Shown here one piece after another: positions 51,709 to 59,490 of a stretch of DNA of 64,000 nucleotides. Under the pieces are notes generated by a model, which saw only the letters and a list, made by a program, of their open reading frames with translations, made no database searches and was not told the DNA's origin. How positions within the stretch are numbered: the stretch's first letter is position 1; the number at the start of each line of letters is the position of its first letter. This stretch comes from Clostridia bacterium (GTDB taxonomy: Bacteria; Bacillota; Clostridia; Oscillospirales; CAG-272), in contig JAFUOH010000001.1 of the NCBI GenBank assembly GCA_017482055.1, positions 218,815 to 282,814 on the forward strand. Direction: 5' to 3'. Both the position numbers and the translations under genes were made by a program.

Positions 51709-52485
51709 TTACCTGTTATTTGTATGTATCGCGTAATAAATACGCTTAAATTCACCCGGGGTCATGCCCGCGTGATATTTAAAAAATTTCAGAAACAGCT
51801 TGTAGTCCGAAAAACCTACGGTATCGGCGATCTCGGCGAGGGTCAGGTCGCTTTCAAGCAGATAGCGCTTGATGAGACGGAGGCGGTGTCCGTCTATTTG
51901 CGCTTTCAGACCGATTCCGTAGTGCTGCTTTAAAAGACGGGAGATGTAATCCTCGTTGTAGCCGAACTTGAGCGCTACATCCGGTGCGGTGATGCTTCGG
52001 TCGGCGTTTATGCGTATCCATTCGTTGATACGTCGTGCGAGGGCGTTGCTGCTCTCGTCATCGCCTCGGCTTTGAAGAGACAGCTCATGGAGGAGCACTC
52101 GAAGCAGACTGCTTGTGATCTCACTGTCCGATCCGATCGTGTTGTAATGGAGCAGCTGGCGGCAGAGAATGCTGACGTGATACGGCTCGCGGAGCGTGAA
52201 ATGTTTCTCGGGCGCACTGTCGGCATGGCAGTCATAGCCCTTCATGTGTATCCAATAAAATGAAACGCGCTCAAGCGTCGGCTCATATCCTCTGTGCGGC
52301 GTATCGGAATCGAGAAACAGTACTGCACCGGGAGTCAGATCATAGCGTATACCGTTTTCCTCAAGCTTCACACAGCCGTCGGTGACTATGATGATCTCCG
52401 TGGTGGGAACGGAGATGCTGCCGTGTATCCACTCGCCGCGCGAGGTGAACTTACCGGCGGCGTGAAATTTGACGTTTTCATTCAT
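51709..52485 (-). CDS. AraC family transcriptional regulator
   Basis: The 258-residue protein has a cupin sensor domain (EIIIVTDGCVKLEENGIRYD, TPGAVLFLDSDTPHRGYEPT) and an AraC DNA-binding domain (TAPDVALKFGYNEDYISRLL; LAEIADTVGFSDYKLFLKFF; GMTPGEFKRIY). AAAAGGAG precedes the ATG at 52485. It is divergent from the GH127 gene with a 125-base shared intergenic region, so it very likely controls it in response to arabinose-containing sugars. Confidence 0.9.
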   Translation of the reverse strand: MNENVKFHAAGKFTSRGEWIHGSISVPTTEIIIVTDGCVKLEENGIRYDLTPGAVLFLDSDTPHRGYEPTLERVSFYWIHMKGYDCHADSAPEKHFTLREPYHVSILCRQLLHYNTIGSDSEITSSLLRVLLHELSLQSRGDDESSNALARRINEWIRINADRSITAPDVALKFGYNEDYISRLLKQHYGIGLKAQIDGHRLRLIKRYLLESDLTLAEIADTVGFSDYKLFLKFFKYHAGMTPGEFKRIYYAIHTNNR

Positions 52486-52520
52486 GTCGGATTTTTTCTC
52501 CTTTTCTACGGTTTTTGTGG

Positions 52521-52549
52521 TTGAAACTCACGCTGTTATTTATTATAAT
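52521..52549 (+). promoter_or_regulatory. Promoter of the GH127 gene
   Basis: TTGAAA (52521-52526) and TATAAT (52544-52549) are 17 bases apart, 61 bases before the start codon. Confidence 0.75.
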
Positions 52550-52610
52550 TATATCATACAAGGTGAAATTTAGCAATATCAAAACCAAAATAATCAAAGG
52601 AGAAACGATA

Positions 52611-54455
52611 ATGTCGAATAAAATGCTTTCATTTGAAAAGGTGGACATCACGGGCGGTTTTTGGAAAAGCCGTCAGGACACGGTGAGACGCACCACCGTA
52701 TGGAACGTCTACAAGCGCTTTAAGGAAACGGGACGTTTTGACGCGTTAAAGCTCAACTGGAAGGAGGGCGACCCCAACAAGCCCCACATCTTCTGGGACT
52801 CCGACGTAGCAAAGTGGGTGGAATCCGTGGCGTATCTTACCTTAAAGCAGCGTGAGCCCGAGCTTGAAGCCATCGTTGACGAGGTGGTGGACGACATCGA
52901 AAAGGGAAGAATGGAGGACGGTTACTTCAACAGCTGTTATCAGCAGTTCAAAAAGCCCGAGGAGCGCTTTACCGTCCGCCGCGACCATGAGCTCTACTGC
53001 CTCGGTCACCTTTTGGAGGGCGCTATCGCCTACGACCACGCCACAGGCAAGGGTAAAATGCTGTCCCTCATGAAGGACTACCTGATGCTTGTAAAGCGCC
53101 GCTTTATAGACGAGCAGAGCACCGCCTTCAAGACTCCGGGTCATGAGGAATTGGAGCTGGCGCTGATCAAGCTTTATGACTACACAGGCGAGCAGGTATG
53201 GCTCGACATGGCGCTTTGGTTTATCGACAACCGTCAGTGTACCGACGAGGAGTGCGGCCATGGTGAATACGGAGCGGTCTACTCCCAGAGCCATCTGCCC
53301 GTGCGCGAGCAGTTCACTGCCGAGGGTCACGCGGTGCGCGCTGTGTACCTCTACTGCGCCATGGCGGATATCGCGGAGCGTACGGGCGATGCCGCACTGC
53401 GTACTGCCTGCGAAAAGCTGTTTGACAGCATCATAAACACCAAAATGTACATAACCGGTGCCATCGGCTCCACTCACGGAGCGGGTGAGGCATTTGAGGA
53501 AGAATACCGTCTGCCCAACGACACCGCCTACGCCGAGACCTGTGCGGCACTGGGACTTGCACTGTTCGCACGCCGTATGGAGACTATTGAGCCCGATTCC
53601 AAGTACGCCGACACGGTGGAGCGGGTCATCTATAATGGCTTCCTTTCGGGTATGTCCCTTGACGGTAAGGCGTTTTTCTACGAAAACGCCCAGGAGATCG
53701 ACCTCAATCAGCGCGGATACCTTAAAGATGCGCAGGGATCCACAAAGTCTCTCCACATGCCCATCACACAGCGCGTGGAGGTGTTCCAATGCTCCTGCTG
53801 CCCGCCCAATATCACAAGATTCATCCCCTCCATCGGCGATTTTATCTATAACTACACCGACGACACCGTGTACGTAAACCAGTACATGGAGTCAGTGGCG
53901 GAGCTTGACGGCTTCAAGCTCACGCAGACCACAAATTACCCTTACGACGGCAAGATCGCCTTCAAGCTGCAGGGCGGTGAAAAGAAGGTGGCATTCCGCA
54001 TTCCCGAATGGTGCAAGCAGTGGTCACTCACCAAGAATGGCGCGAATGTAGCTGCTGTATCTGACAAGGGTTATGTATATGTGGATGCGGCTTGCTGTGA
54101 TGAGTTTGTGCTCGATCTCAAGCTTGAGGTGCGTGTTGTTAGATCCAGCTCTCACATACTCACCAATCGCGGACAGTGCGCCGTTACCTATGGTCCGTTC
54201 GTTATGTGCCTTGAAGGCGTTGACAACGGCGGCTGGCTCGGTAATGTAAAGCTGGTCGGCAGATGCGGCAAGGTTACCATGGATGAGGAGCTTGATGTGC
54301 CGGCTATCATCTACCCCGCAGTTCGGGAGGAGCCCGTTTCCATCTACTCCGACAAGGTAGTTCGCGAGCCGTTCACGGCGAAGCTTATCCCCTACTTCGC
54401 ATTCGCAAACCGTGGCGAAACAGATATGCGTATCTGGGTCGAGGTTGAAGCGTAA
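52611..54455 (+). CDS. Beta-L-arabinofuranosidase, GH127
   Basis: The 614-residue protein matches GH127 (formerly DUF1680), which removes terminal beta-L-arabinofuranose. The (alpha/alpha)6 barrel begins FEKVDITGGFWKSRQD. The metal and active-site motif AYAETCA (Glu309, Cys311) and VFQCSCCPPN (Cys394, 396, 397) correspond to the Zn-cysteine site with the cysteine nucleophile of the characterised Bifidobacterium enzyme. There is no signal peptide, so it works on imported arabino-oligosaccharides. The ATG at 52611 follows AAAGGAG; a longer in-frame version starting at 52515 would cover the promoter. It is regulated by the divergent AraC gene. Confidence 0.93.
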   Translation: MSNKMLSFEKVDITGGFWKSRQDTVRRTTVWNVYKRFKETGRFDALKLNWKEGDPNKPHIFWDSDVAKWVESVAYLTLKQREPELEAIVDEVVDDIEKGRMEDGYFNSCYQQFKKPEERFTVRRDHELYCLGHLLEGAIAYDHATGKGKMLSLMKDYLMLVKRRFIDEQSTAFKTPGHEELELALIKLYDYTGEQVWLDMALWFIDNRQCTDEECGHGEYGAVYSQSHLPVREQFTAEGHAVRAVYLYCAMADIAERTGDAALRTACEKLFDSIINTKMYITGAIGSTHGAGEAFEEEYRLPNDTAYAETCAALGLALFARRMETIEPDSKYADTVERVIYNGFLSGMSLDGKAFFYENAQEIDLNQRGYLKDAQGSTKSLHMPITQRVEVFQCSCCPPNITRFIPSIGDFIYNYTDDTVYVNQYMESVAELDGFKLTQTTNYPYDGKIAFKLQGGEKKVAFRIPEWCKQWSLTKNGANVAAVSDKGYVYVDAACCDEFVLDLKLEVRVVRSSSHILTNRGQCAVTYGPFVMCLEGVDNGGWLGNVKLVGRCGKVTMDEELDVPAIIYPAVREEPVSIYSDKVVREPFTAKLIPYFAFANRGETDMRIWVEVEA

Positions 54456-54469
54456 AACAATATGAAATG

Positions 54470-54510
54470 CACAATTCTTCCCGCATATTTTGCGGGGAGA
54501 ATTGTTTTTG
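54470..54510 (+). terminator. Terminator of the GH127 gene
   Basis: ACAATTCTTCCCGCA and TGCGGGGAGAATTGT form a long stem (one G-T pair) followed by TTTTTGA. Confidence 0.88.
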
Positions 54511-54593
54511 ACGGAAACTACAAACTGCAACGTGTAAAAATGTTTATTACGCTGAAAATAATTGTACATACAAACTAAATTTGAAAGAAACTA

Positions 54594-54622
54594 TTGACAA
54601 TATCTCCGTTCGACATTATAAT
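54594..54622 (+). promoter_or_regulatory. Promoter of the BNR protein gene
   Basis: Consensus TTGACA (54594-54599) and TATAAT (54617-54622) are 17 bases apart, 60 bases before the start. Confidence 0.85.
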
Positions 54623-54682
54623 AGTATGCGAAATTAAAGTGATGTTTTTATAAAAATTATCATCTAAGCGGAGGAATTTATT

Positions 54683-55705
54683 ATGAAAAAAGAATTTATC
54701 ACACAGCCGGACGAATCCGTAATCGAGATCAGCACATGGTGCTACGATTATGAAAAACAAAGCACCGGCAGCGGCTGGTACGAAGCAAAAGACGGCGGTC
54801 TTGTATTCATTGCATGGGGCAAATGCGCAAAGACCTTCGATGAAGGCGAAACTGCAGAAATAACAGATGCTCCAATGGGCATGTCTTCTAACAATGTACG
54901 CCTTAAAGACGGCAGACTCATGACCGTTTGTGAAGAAGCTGTTCCGGCACCCGGATACGACTTCAATCACAAAAACTTCTATGCATATTTTTCCGATGAT
55001 GACGGAAAGACCTTCGGCAACAGAGTTGTAATAACCGAAAATTCCCGCAGACTTTTCCTTATGAATGCAAGAACCGTACGCCTCTCAACCGGACGTATAA
55101 TAGTTCCGATGGCTGTTCATCCCGCTGAGCTGTATGACGAAAAGCATGAGACCGTAGGCTGGGCAGGCGCATTCTGGTCGGATGATGAGGGTCAGACCTG
55201 GCAGGAGGGCGAATGGAAAGCTCCTGCTGTTGTTGACCAGCTCTGTGAGCCGGTGATATGCGAAATGGCGGACGGCACACTTAAAATGATGGCGCGTACC
55301 GGCAGAGGTCACCTGTATATGCTTGATTCTACCGATGGCGGCAAGACCTGGTCTGACGAATATGCCACCACACTTCGTTCTCCCTGCGCACCGTTCATTT
55401 TCTCCTACGACCCATACTCCGAGCAGTATGTAGTTGTATGGGACAATTCCTTCCCCGGAACACATCACCTCTATCCCCGTACGCCTATCTGCATCGGCGT
55501 ATCGAAGGACTGTAAGAAGTGGAAAACCGTCTGCGAGCTTGGCAATGAGCCTAACGGCAGCTACGGATATCCCTCCATCACATTCACTGAAAACGCAATT
55601 TTGATGGGCTACTATATCAGTGCTCAGCGAGGCTTTGGTAAGGGCAACCGCGTACACATGGTCAAGCTCATGCGCGATCAGTCTCCGTTGCTTAAGGTTA
55701 AGTAA
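54683..55705 (+). CDS. BNR-repeat (sialidase/exo-glycosidase-like propeller) protein, cytoplasmic
   Basis: The 340-residue product has three clear Asp boxes (SDDDGKTF, SDDEGQTW, STDGGKTW) and the regular blade pattern of a six-bladed propeller (VRLSTGRIIVPMAVHPAELY, CEMADGTLKMMARTGRGHLY). It has no signal peptide and no anchor. Such proteins are annotated as sialidase-family or GH93-like; the tri-arginine site of true sialidases cannot be confirmed by eye, so activity on sialic acid is uncertain. A strong promoter, GGAGG ribosome binding site and terminator make it a single-gene unit between GH127 and an XRE regulator. Confidence 0.75.
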   Translation: MKKEFITQPDESVIEISTWCYDYEKQSTGSGWYEAKDGGLVFIAWGKCAKTFDEGETAEITDAPMGMSSNNVRLKDGRLMTVCEEAVPAPGYDFNHKNFYAYFSDDDGKTFGNRVVITENSRRLFLMNARTVRLSTGRIIVPMAVHPAELYDEKHETVGWAGAFWSDDEGQTWQEGEWKAPAVVDQLCEPVICEMADGTLKMMARTGRGHLYMLDSTDGGKTWSDEYATTLRSPCAPFIFSYDPYSEQYVVVWDNSFPGTHHLYPRTPICIGVSKDCKKWKTVCELGNEPNGSYGYPSITFTENAILMGYYISAQRGFGKGNRVHMVKLMRDQSPLLKVK

Positions 55706-55716
55706 AAGTAATATAC

Positions 55717-55755
55717 AAAAATGAGAGGAACGGTGTGTCCTCTCATTTTTTCATT
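55717..55755 (+). terminator. Terminator of the BNR protein gene
   Basis: AAAAATGAGAGGA (55717-55729) and TCCTCTCATTTTT (55738-55750) form a 13-pair stem with T-run. Confidence 0.9.
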
Positions 55756-55909
55756 TTAGTGAAGTGCCTGCTGCACAGACGTGAAGTTGCGGCTTACATT
55801 GTGCAATCCAAGCATCCCTTGGATTTGAAACAACGAATTGATAATTGTTTTTTCACTAATATATGCTATAATATAATTACACCGGTGATAAAACTTAGGA
55901 GGTGCTTTT

Positions 55910-57094
55910 ATGCAACTTGATTTAGGACAAAAAATACGAGAGCTGCGCCGTCGTGAGGGATGCACACAAGAAGCGCTTGCCGAAGCTGTCGGAGTGACAT
56001 CGCAAGCGGTTTCTCGTTGGGAGGCAAATGGGGGGTATCCAGACATGGAGATGATTCCATCGATTGCTAATTACTTTGGCGTCTCCATTGATGAATTGTT
56101 TGGATACAATAATGAGCGATCCAAAAAAATTGACGAGTTAGCTACAAAAATTGATCAGATGAATTTTCAAAACAACGGCGAAGATATCAATATTGATGAA
56201 TGTATTTCACTTGCCAGGAATGCACTGATCGAATTTCCGGGGAACGAAAGAATCATGTTATGCCTCGCTTCTGTATTGTACAACGCAGGATATGTTCGCT
56301 ATGGGGAATATCATTTATCAGACGCTGAGGGGTACGATGTCTTGGATGTTGAAAAACATCGAACCTATTCGGAGTGGAATGAGGCAATATCACTTTATGA
56401 GAAATTACTAAAAACTATGGAGAATGGAGTTCTACGTCATCGAGTAATCCGTGAACTTACTCAATTGTATTTGAACACGGGAGAACATACGAGGGCGCTT
56501 GAAGTTATTGAAACAGCTCCCAATATTTATGGTTCAAGAGAATTTCTTAAAGCCAAGGCAATCGACGGGAAAAAACGTGCCGAAGCTTATGGGGATGGAT
56601 TGCTGAAAACAGTTAGAGCTTGTTCTGAGCTTATGGTCAGCGCTGTAATTGCCAATGAAAAGAATATGTCTGCCGCAGAAAAAGTGCAGAGCTTACGCGG
56701 TGCCATCGAAATTTTTTATACTGTTTGTACCGACGGCAATTGTGGATTCCATCATTCTTACATTGCGCGTGTCTACACCTTGCTTTCCTTGTATTTGTGG
56801 TTAGACGGTAAAAAAGACGAGGCGTTTGATGCTTTGGATCTTTCTCTTTCGCAATTCGAACTTTTTAATGAGTGTCGCACCAAAGAAACAGGATACTATA
56901 CTGCGCCACTTATTAGACTGGTTCAGCATGAAACATCTCAAAACAACCCTGAAGCTGATATGCCGATCGAAACCTCTCGCATAAGCCTTGCAGAAGATTG
57001 GCCTTGGTGGTGTGTTTCTAAATGCGATACTGTAAAAACGGAAATACAAGCTGATCCGCGTTGGAACGAATGGGTGTCTAAATTACAGAAATAA
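55910..57094 (+). CDS. XRE family regulator with TPR-like C-terminal region
   Basis: The 394-residue protein has an N-terminal Cro/CI helix-turn-helix (residues 7-62; LGQKIRELRRREGCTQEALA, VTSQAVSRWEANGGYPD, then VSIDELFGY). A long alpha-helical region follows with TPR-like pairs (RELTQLYLNTGEHTRALEVI, YTLLSLYLWLDGKKDEAFDA). This type is common in Clostridia as an antibiotic- or metabolite-responsive regulator; the target is unknown. AGGAGG precedes the ATG and a -10 TATAAT lies near 55869. It is the last host gene before the integrated element. Confidence 0.85.
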   Translation: MQLDLGQKIRELRRREGCTQEALAEAVGVTSQAVSRWEANGGYPDMEMIPSIANYFGVSIDELFGYNNERSKKIDELATKIDQMNFQNNGEDINIDECISLARNALIEFPGNERIMLCLASVLYNAGYVRYGEYHLSDAEGYDVLDVEKHRTYSEWNEAISLYEKLLKTMENGVLRHRVIRELTQLYLNTGEHTRALEVIETAPNIYGSREFLKAKAIDGKKRAEAYGDGLLKTVRACSELMVSAVIANEKNMSAAEKVQSLRGAIEIFYTVCTDGNCGFHHSYIARVYTLLSLYLWLDGKKDEAFDALDLSLSQFELFNECRTKETGYYTAPLIRLVQHETSQNNPEADMPIETSRISLAEDWPWWCVSKCDTVKTEIQADPRWNEWVSKLQK

Positions 57095-57096
57095 TA

Positions 57097-57123
57097 TGTC
57101 GCCCCGCGAAACGCGGGGCGACA
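57097..57123 (+). terminator. Hairpin after the XRE regulator gene
   Basis: TGTCGCCCCGCG and CGCGGGGCGACA form a perfect 12-pair stem around AAA; only CTTTGTG follows, so the U-tract is weak. Confidence 0.65.
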
Positions 57124-57243
57124 CTTTGTGTCCACAAAAGCAGTGCTTGCGAGAAAATGCAGATTGACTTTCGAGAGCGATTGTGGGAACACTTGCACGT
57201 TCTTGAAGCGCAGCTCCTCAACCTATCGCACAGTCGAAATAAA

Positions 57244-57270
57244 AATTCCGACGGACAAGCCATCGGAATT
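57244..57270 (-). terminator. Terminator downstream of the target tRNA gene
   Basis: On the minus strand AATTCCGATGG and CCGTCGGAATT form a stem followed by TTTATTT. It lies just beyond the tRNA 3' fragment, as expected for the original host tRNA transcript. Confidence 0.75.
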
Positions 57271-57275
57271 CTCAT

Positions 57276-57304
57276 TGGAGCGAGTGATGGGAATCGAACC
57301 CGTG
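57276..57304 (-). other. tRNA 3'-end fragment: left attachment site of the integrated element
   Basis: Read on the minus strand this is a T-arm (GGGTTCGATTCCCATC), 3' acceptor strand (CACTCGC) and TCCA end of a tRNA. No matching D-arm, anticodon arm or 5' acceptor strand (expected GCGAGTG) follows upstream. It stands 36 bases from the integrase stop codon and next to the tRNA's terminator. That is the arrangement left when an integrase recombines into the 3' end of a tRNA gene. The intact tRNA should lie at the other end of the element, outside the window. Confidence 0.75.
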
Positions 57305-57340
57305 AACAATGCCTAAAAAGTTCAGAGTTCAAGCGAATAA

Positions 57341-58381
57341 TCATGATACCGTGTCAGATTTCGTGACAGAATTAGAAAAATAGTCTTGTAAGATGTCCTC
57401 TACATCGGTTTTCTTTTGTGCCATTATGTGGCCGTATACTTCGTCGATCATACGCTCGGTTTCGTGTCCCACATAGTCAGCAATGTATTTCTTAGGAATA
57501 TTAAGTGATAGCATTACCGAGACGAGATAGTGGCGGAGATCATGAAAGCGATAGTGTTTTATGCCGCAGGCTTCAAGCGCGGACGTGAAACGTTGATATA
57601 TTTGATGCCCTTTCAACGTTACCACATACTTACCGTCTCGCGGAGCGCGTTCAAGAACCTCTTTTACAAATGGGTACATTCTTATCATGCGCGTACCGGC
57701 TATTGTCTTTGTGCCTTTCGAAACTTGTTCATTATCTTTGTTCAGAACGAGCGCCTCATTGATAAATAATGTCCCCTTATCAAGATCGACATCTTCCCAT
57801 TTGAGACCGAGGATTTCCGAGCGCCGCATACCACAGCAAGCGCCAAGATATATGGGAAGTTCGATATCCGTACCTTTTGCATAGACAAAGAGTTTTTGCA
57901 TTTCGTCCTCCGTAGGAATGGCGATAATGCTTTTTTTCTTTTGCGGCATTGTTGTGTGAAGCTGGAGATCGGGGCGGTACTGTTTCAGTGCTGATGATAT
58001 GAGTCCGTGGACATTGCGCGTATACTTGGGGGACTTATCCACAGCAAAAGCATTAATAGCCCGTTGGACGAGTTCGGGGGTGAGGTCGGGTAATTCGATC
58101 GCCATAAGTTCCGGTACCGCATTGGTGCGCAAGGCTTTGTAGCCGCGTATGGTGGAAGGAGATAACACATTGGTTTTCGTCTCTATGTATTTGTCGATAG
58201 CTTCCCCGACTGTGATGCGGTCAATGAGGGTGGATTCGCTCAATTTATTCTCCGCCTCGTACCGCGCCGCTTGGAGCTGCACTTCTTTTTTATCCTTGCC
58301 TGTGATTGACTTATATTTACCGCCGCCTATGTGTACCCTGGCGCGGTAACTGCCTGAAGGCAGGCGAGTTATTTTTACCAT
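57341..58381 (-). CDS. int: Tyrosine recombinase, phage-type integrase
   Basis: The 346-residue protein has an arm-binding N-terminus (GSYRARVHIGGGKYKSITGK), a SAM-like core-binding domain (about 55-140) and a catalytic domain with Arg186 (CGMRRSEILGL), His280 and Arg283 (RFHDLRH), His306 (YVGHETERM) and the nucleophile Tyr316 (VYGHIM). It integrates and excises the element at the adjacent tRNA site. AAAGGAG precedes the ATG at 58381. Confidence 0.95.
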   Translation of the reverse strand: MVKITRLPSGSYRARVHIGGGKYKSITGKDKKEVQLQAARYEAENKLSESTLIDRITVGEAIDKYIETKTNVLSPSTIRGYKALRTNAVPELMAIELPDLTPELVQRAINAFAVDKSPKYTRNVHGLISSALKQYRPDLQLHTTMPQKKKSIIAIPTEDEMQKLFVYAKGTDIELPIYLGACCGMRRSEILGLKWEDVDLDKGTLFINEALVLNKDNEQVSKGTKTIAGTRMIRMYPFVKEVLERAPRDGKYVVTLKGHQIYQRFTSALEACGIKHYRFHDLRHYLVSVMLSLNIPKKYIADYVGHETERMIDEVYGHIMAQKKTDVEDILQDYFSNSVTKSDTVS

Positions 58382-58415
58382 GCATGAGCTCCTTTCAACA
58401 GATTAGATTCCACCA

Positions 58416-58907
58416 TTAATACTGGAACCAACCGACAGTAGGATTGAGTATGTCATAAGCGAAGAATGCGAGCAGGAAAGCAACAAGCACCCCACATGCA
58501 ATAGATAACACAAGCTTGTCCCGCGTAAGTGAGTTTACGCGGTCGGCGTGTGCTTCTTTGAGGTCTATTATACGTTCCTTGTAATTGTTAATAACGTGCT
58601 GTAAGGCTGCAATCATTGCTTTGTCATCCTCCGTATCAGTGGGTTCATTCGGTTCATTTTTTGGTGGTTCTGCGGTGCTTGAGGGGCTATATGAGCTCAT
58701 GACGGGTTCATCGGGGTCATCTTCGGCATTGAGCCATTCGACCGTAGAGCCAAGCGCACGTGCCATGAGCTCCGCTGTGGAGGCGTTGGGCTCGCTGCCG
58801 CCCAGGACACGCTTGATCGTGCTCTCTGAGACGCCCGATTCATCGGCGAAACGTGTGTATGACCACCCCAGTTCACGCATACGCTTTTTGAGTCTTGCGG
58901 GGTTCAT
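58416..58907 (-). CDS. XRE-type regulator with C-terminal membrane segment
   Basis: The 163-residue protein has an N-terminal helix-turn-helix (YTRFADESGVSESTIKRVLG) and then a low-complexity Ser/Pro/Glu linker (about 68-95). A short helical stretch and a single hydrophobic helix (SIACGVLVAFLLAFFAYDIL) lie near the C-terminus. It would be a DNA-binding protein tethered to the membrane. GGAG precedes the ATG. It has its own promoter, divergent from the small gene at 59074, and could be an accessory repressor or a signal-responsive switch of the element. Confidence 0.8.
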   Translation of the reverse strand: MNPARLKKRMRELGWSYTRFADESGVSESTIKRVLGGSEPNASTAELMARALGSTVEWLNAEDDPDEPVMSSYSPSSTAEPPKNEPNEPTDTEDDKAMIAALQHVINNYKERIIDLKEAHADRVNSLTRDKLVLSIACGVLVAFLLAFFAYDILNPTVGWFQY

Positions 58908-58960
58908 TTGGACTTTCTCCTTTTCATTTAAAATTACCTCCGCTCACTTTTAAAATGGTC

Positions 58961-58990
58961 TTGAATGAGCCGAGGATCATGTTGTATAAT
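58961..58990 (+). promoter_or_regulatory. Promoter of the small gene at 59074
   Basis: TTGAAT (58961-58966) and TATAAT (58985-58990) are 18 bases apart. Confidence 0.55.
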
Positions 58991-59005
58991 TTAGTCAGCA
59001 AAAAC

Positions 59006-59035
59006 ATTATATCACATATCGGCGCAGAATGTCAA
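59006..59035 (-). promoter_or_regulatory. Promoter of the membrane-tethered XRE gene
   Basis: On the minus strand TTGACA (59030-59035) and TATAAT (59006-59011) are 18 bases apart. It faces away from the promoter at 58961-58990; the two are staggered, so the transcripts would overlap at their 5' ends. Confidence 0.7.
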
Positions 59036-59073
59036 GCCGTAGTGCAAAATATAACGCTAAAGGAGAATGAAAA

Positions 59074-59226
59074 ATGAAGTACAAAAACAAATCGAATGTT
59101 AAAAGCGGATATGACATTGAAAAGGTTCGCAGACATCTTATTGAAATCATCGAGCAGGCTGATGACTGCAATATTATAAAACTATACAGTATCGCTCGCC
59201 GCATGAGGGGAGACGGTAAGAAATAA
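59074..59226 (+). CDS. Small protein of the integrated element, unknown function
   Basis: A 50-residue basic, helical protein (MKYKNKSNVKSG, then YDIEKVRRHLIEIIEQADDC and LYSIARRMRGDGKK) with an AAAGGAG ribosome binding site eight bases before the ATG. Base composition and the two surrounding promoters support a real gene. I do not recognise a family. Confidence 0.65.
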   Translation: MKYKNKSNVKSGYDIEKVRRHLIEIIEQADDCNIIKLYSIARRMRGDGKK

Positions 59227-59252
59227 AAAAGCGCAATTATTCTGGAATGCTA

Positions 59253-59281
59253 TTGACAAACACAACGGAATGTGCTATAAT
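59253..59281 (+). promoter_or_regulatory. Promoter of the small gene at 59342
   Basis: Consensus TTGACA (59253-59258) and TATAAT (59276-59281) are 17 bases apart. Confidence 0.8.
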
Positions 59282-59341
59282 GTTGTAAAAGCACAAGAGA
59301 GTGTGCCACGAGCGCGGTACCGTTAGGGAAATGGAGTGTTT

Positions 59342-59446
59342 ATGAGAGAACTATTGATACAATGTATAATGGGATGGTTAAATACCGCAGACGAGCGTGA
59401 AGTGAGGATTGCTTATGTTTACATAAAACGTTTGTTACACAAATAA
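59342..59446 (+). CDS. Very small protein of the integrated element
   Basis: The 34-residue product (MRELLIQCIMGWLNTADE, REVRIAYVYIKRLLHK) has the pattern of short clostridial phage and ICE proteins that end in an amphipathic (V/A)Y-x-(Y/F)(I/V)-x-x-L(L) helix. It has GGAG upstream, a consensus promoter and a dedicated terminator, a strong sign that it is expressed on its own. Confidence 0.65.
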   Translation: MRELLIQCIMGWLNTADEREVRIAYVYIKRLLHK

Positions 59447-59449
59447 AAA

Positions 59450-59484
59450 TAGCCGAGAGGATAAATGCCCTCTCGGCTTTTTTA
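59450..59484 (+). terminator. Terminator between convergent genes
   Basis: AGCCGAGAGG (59451-59460) and CCTCTCGGCT (59469-59478) form a perfect stem followed by TTTTT. Confidence 0.88.
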
Positions 59485-59490
59485 CGTCGA

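Noticed and set aside
57128-57366. Small frames on the plus strand over the tRNA fragment
   Set aside because: These translations (ERVMGIEP, GASDGNRTR) are the familiar false proteins obtained from antisense of tRNA 3' ends.
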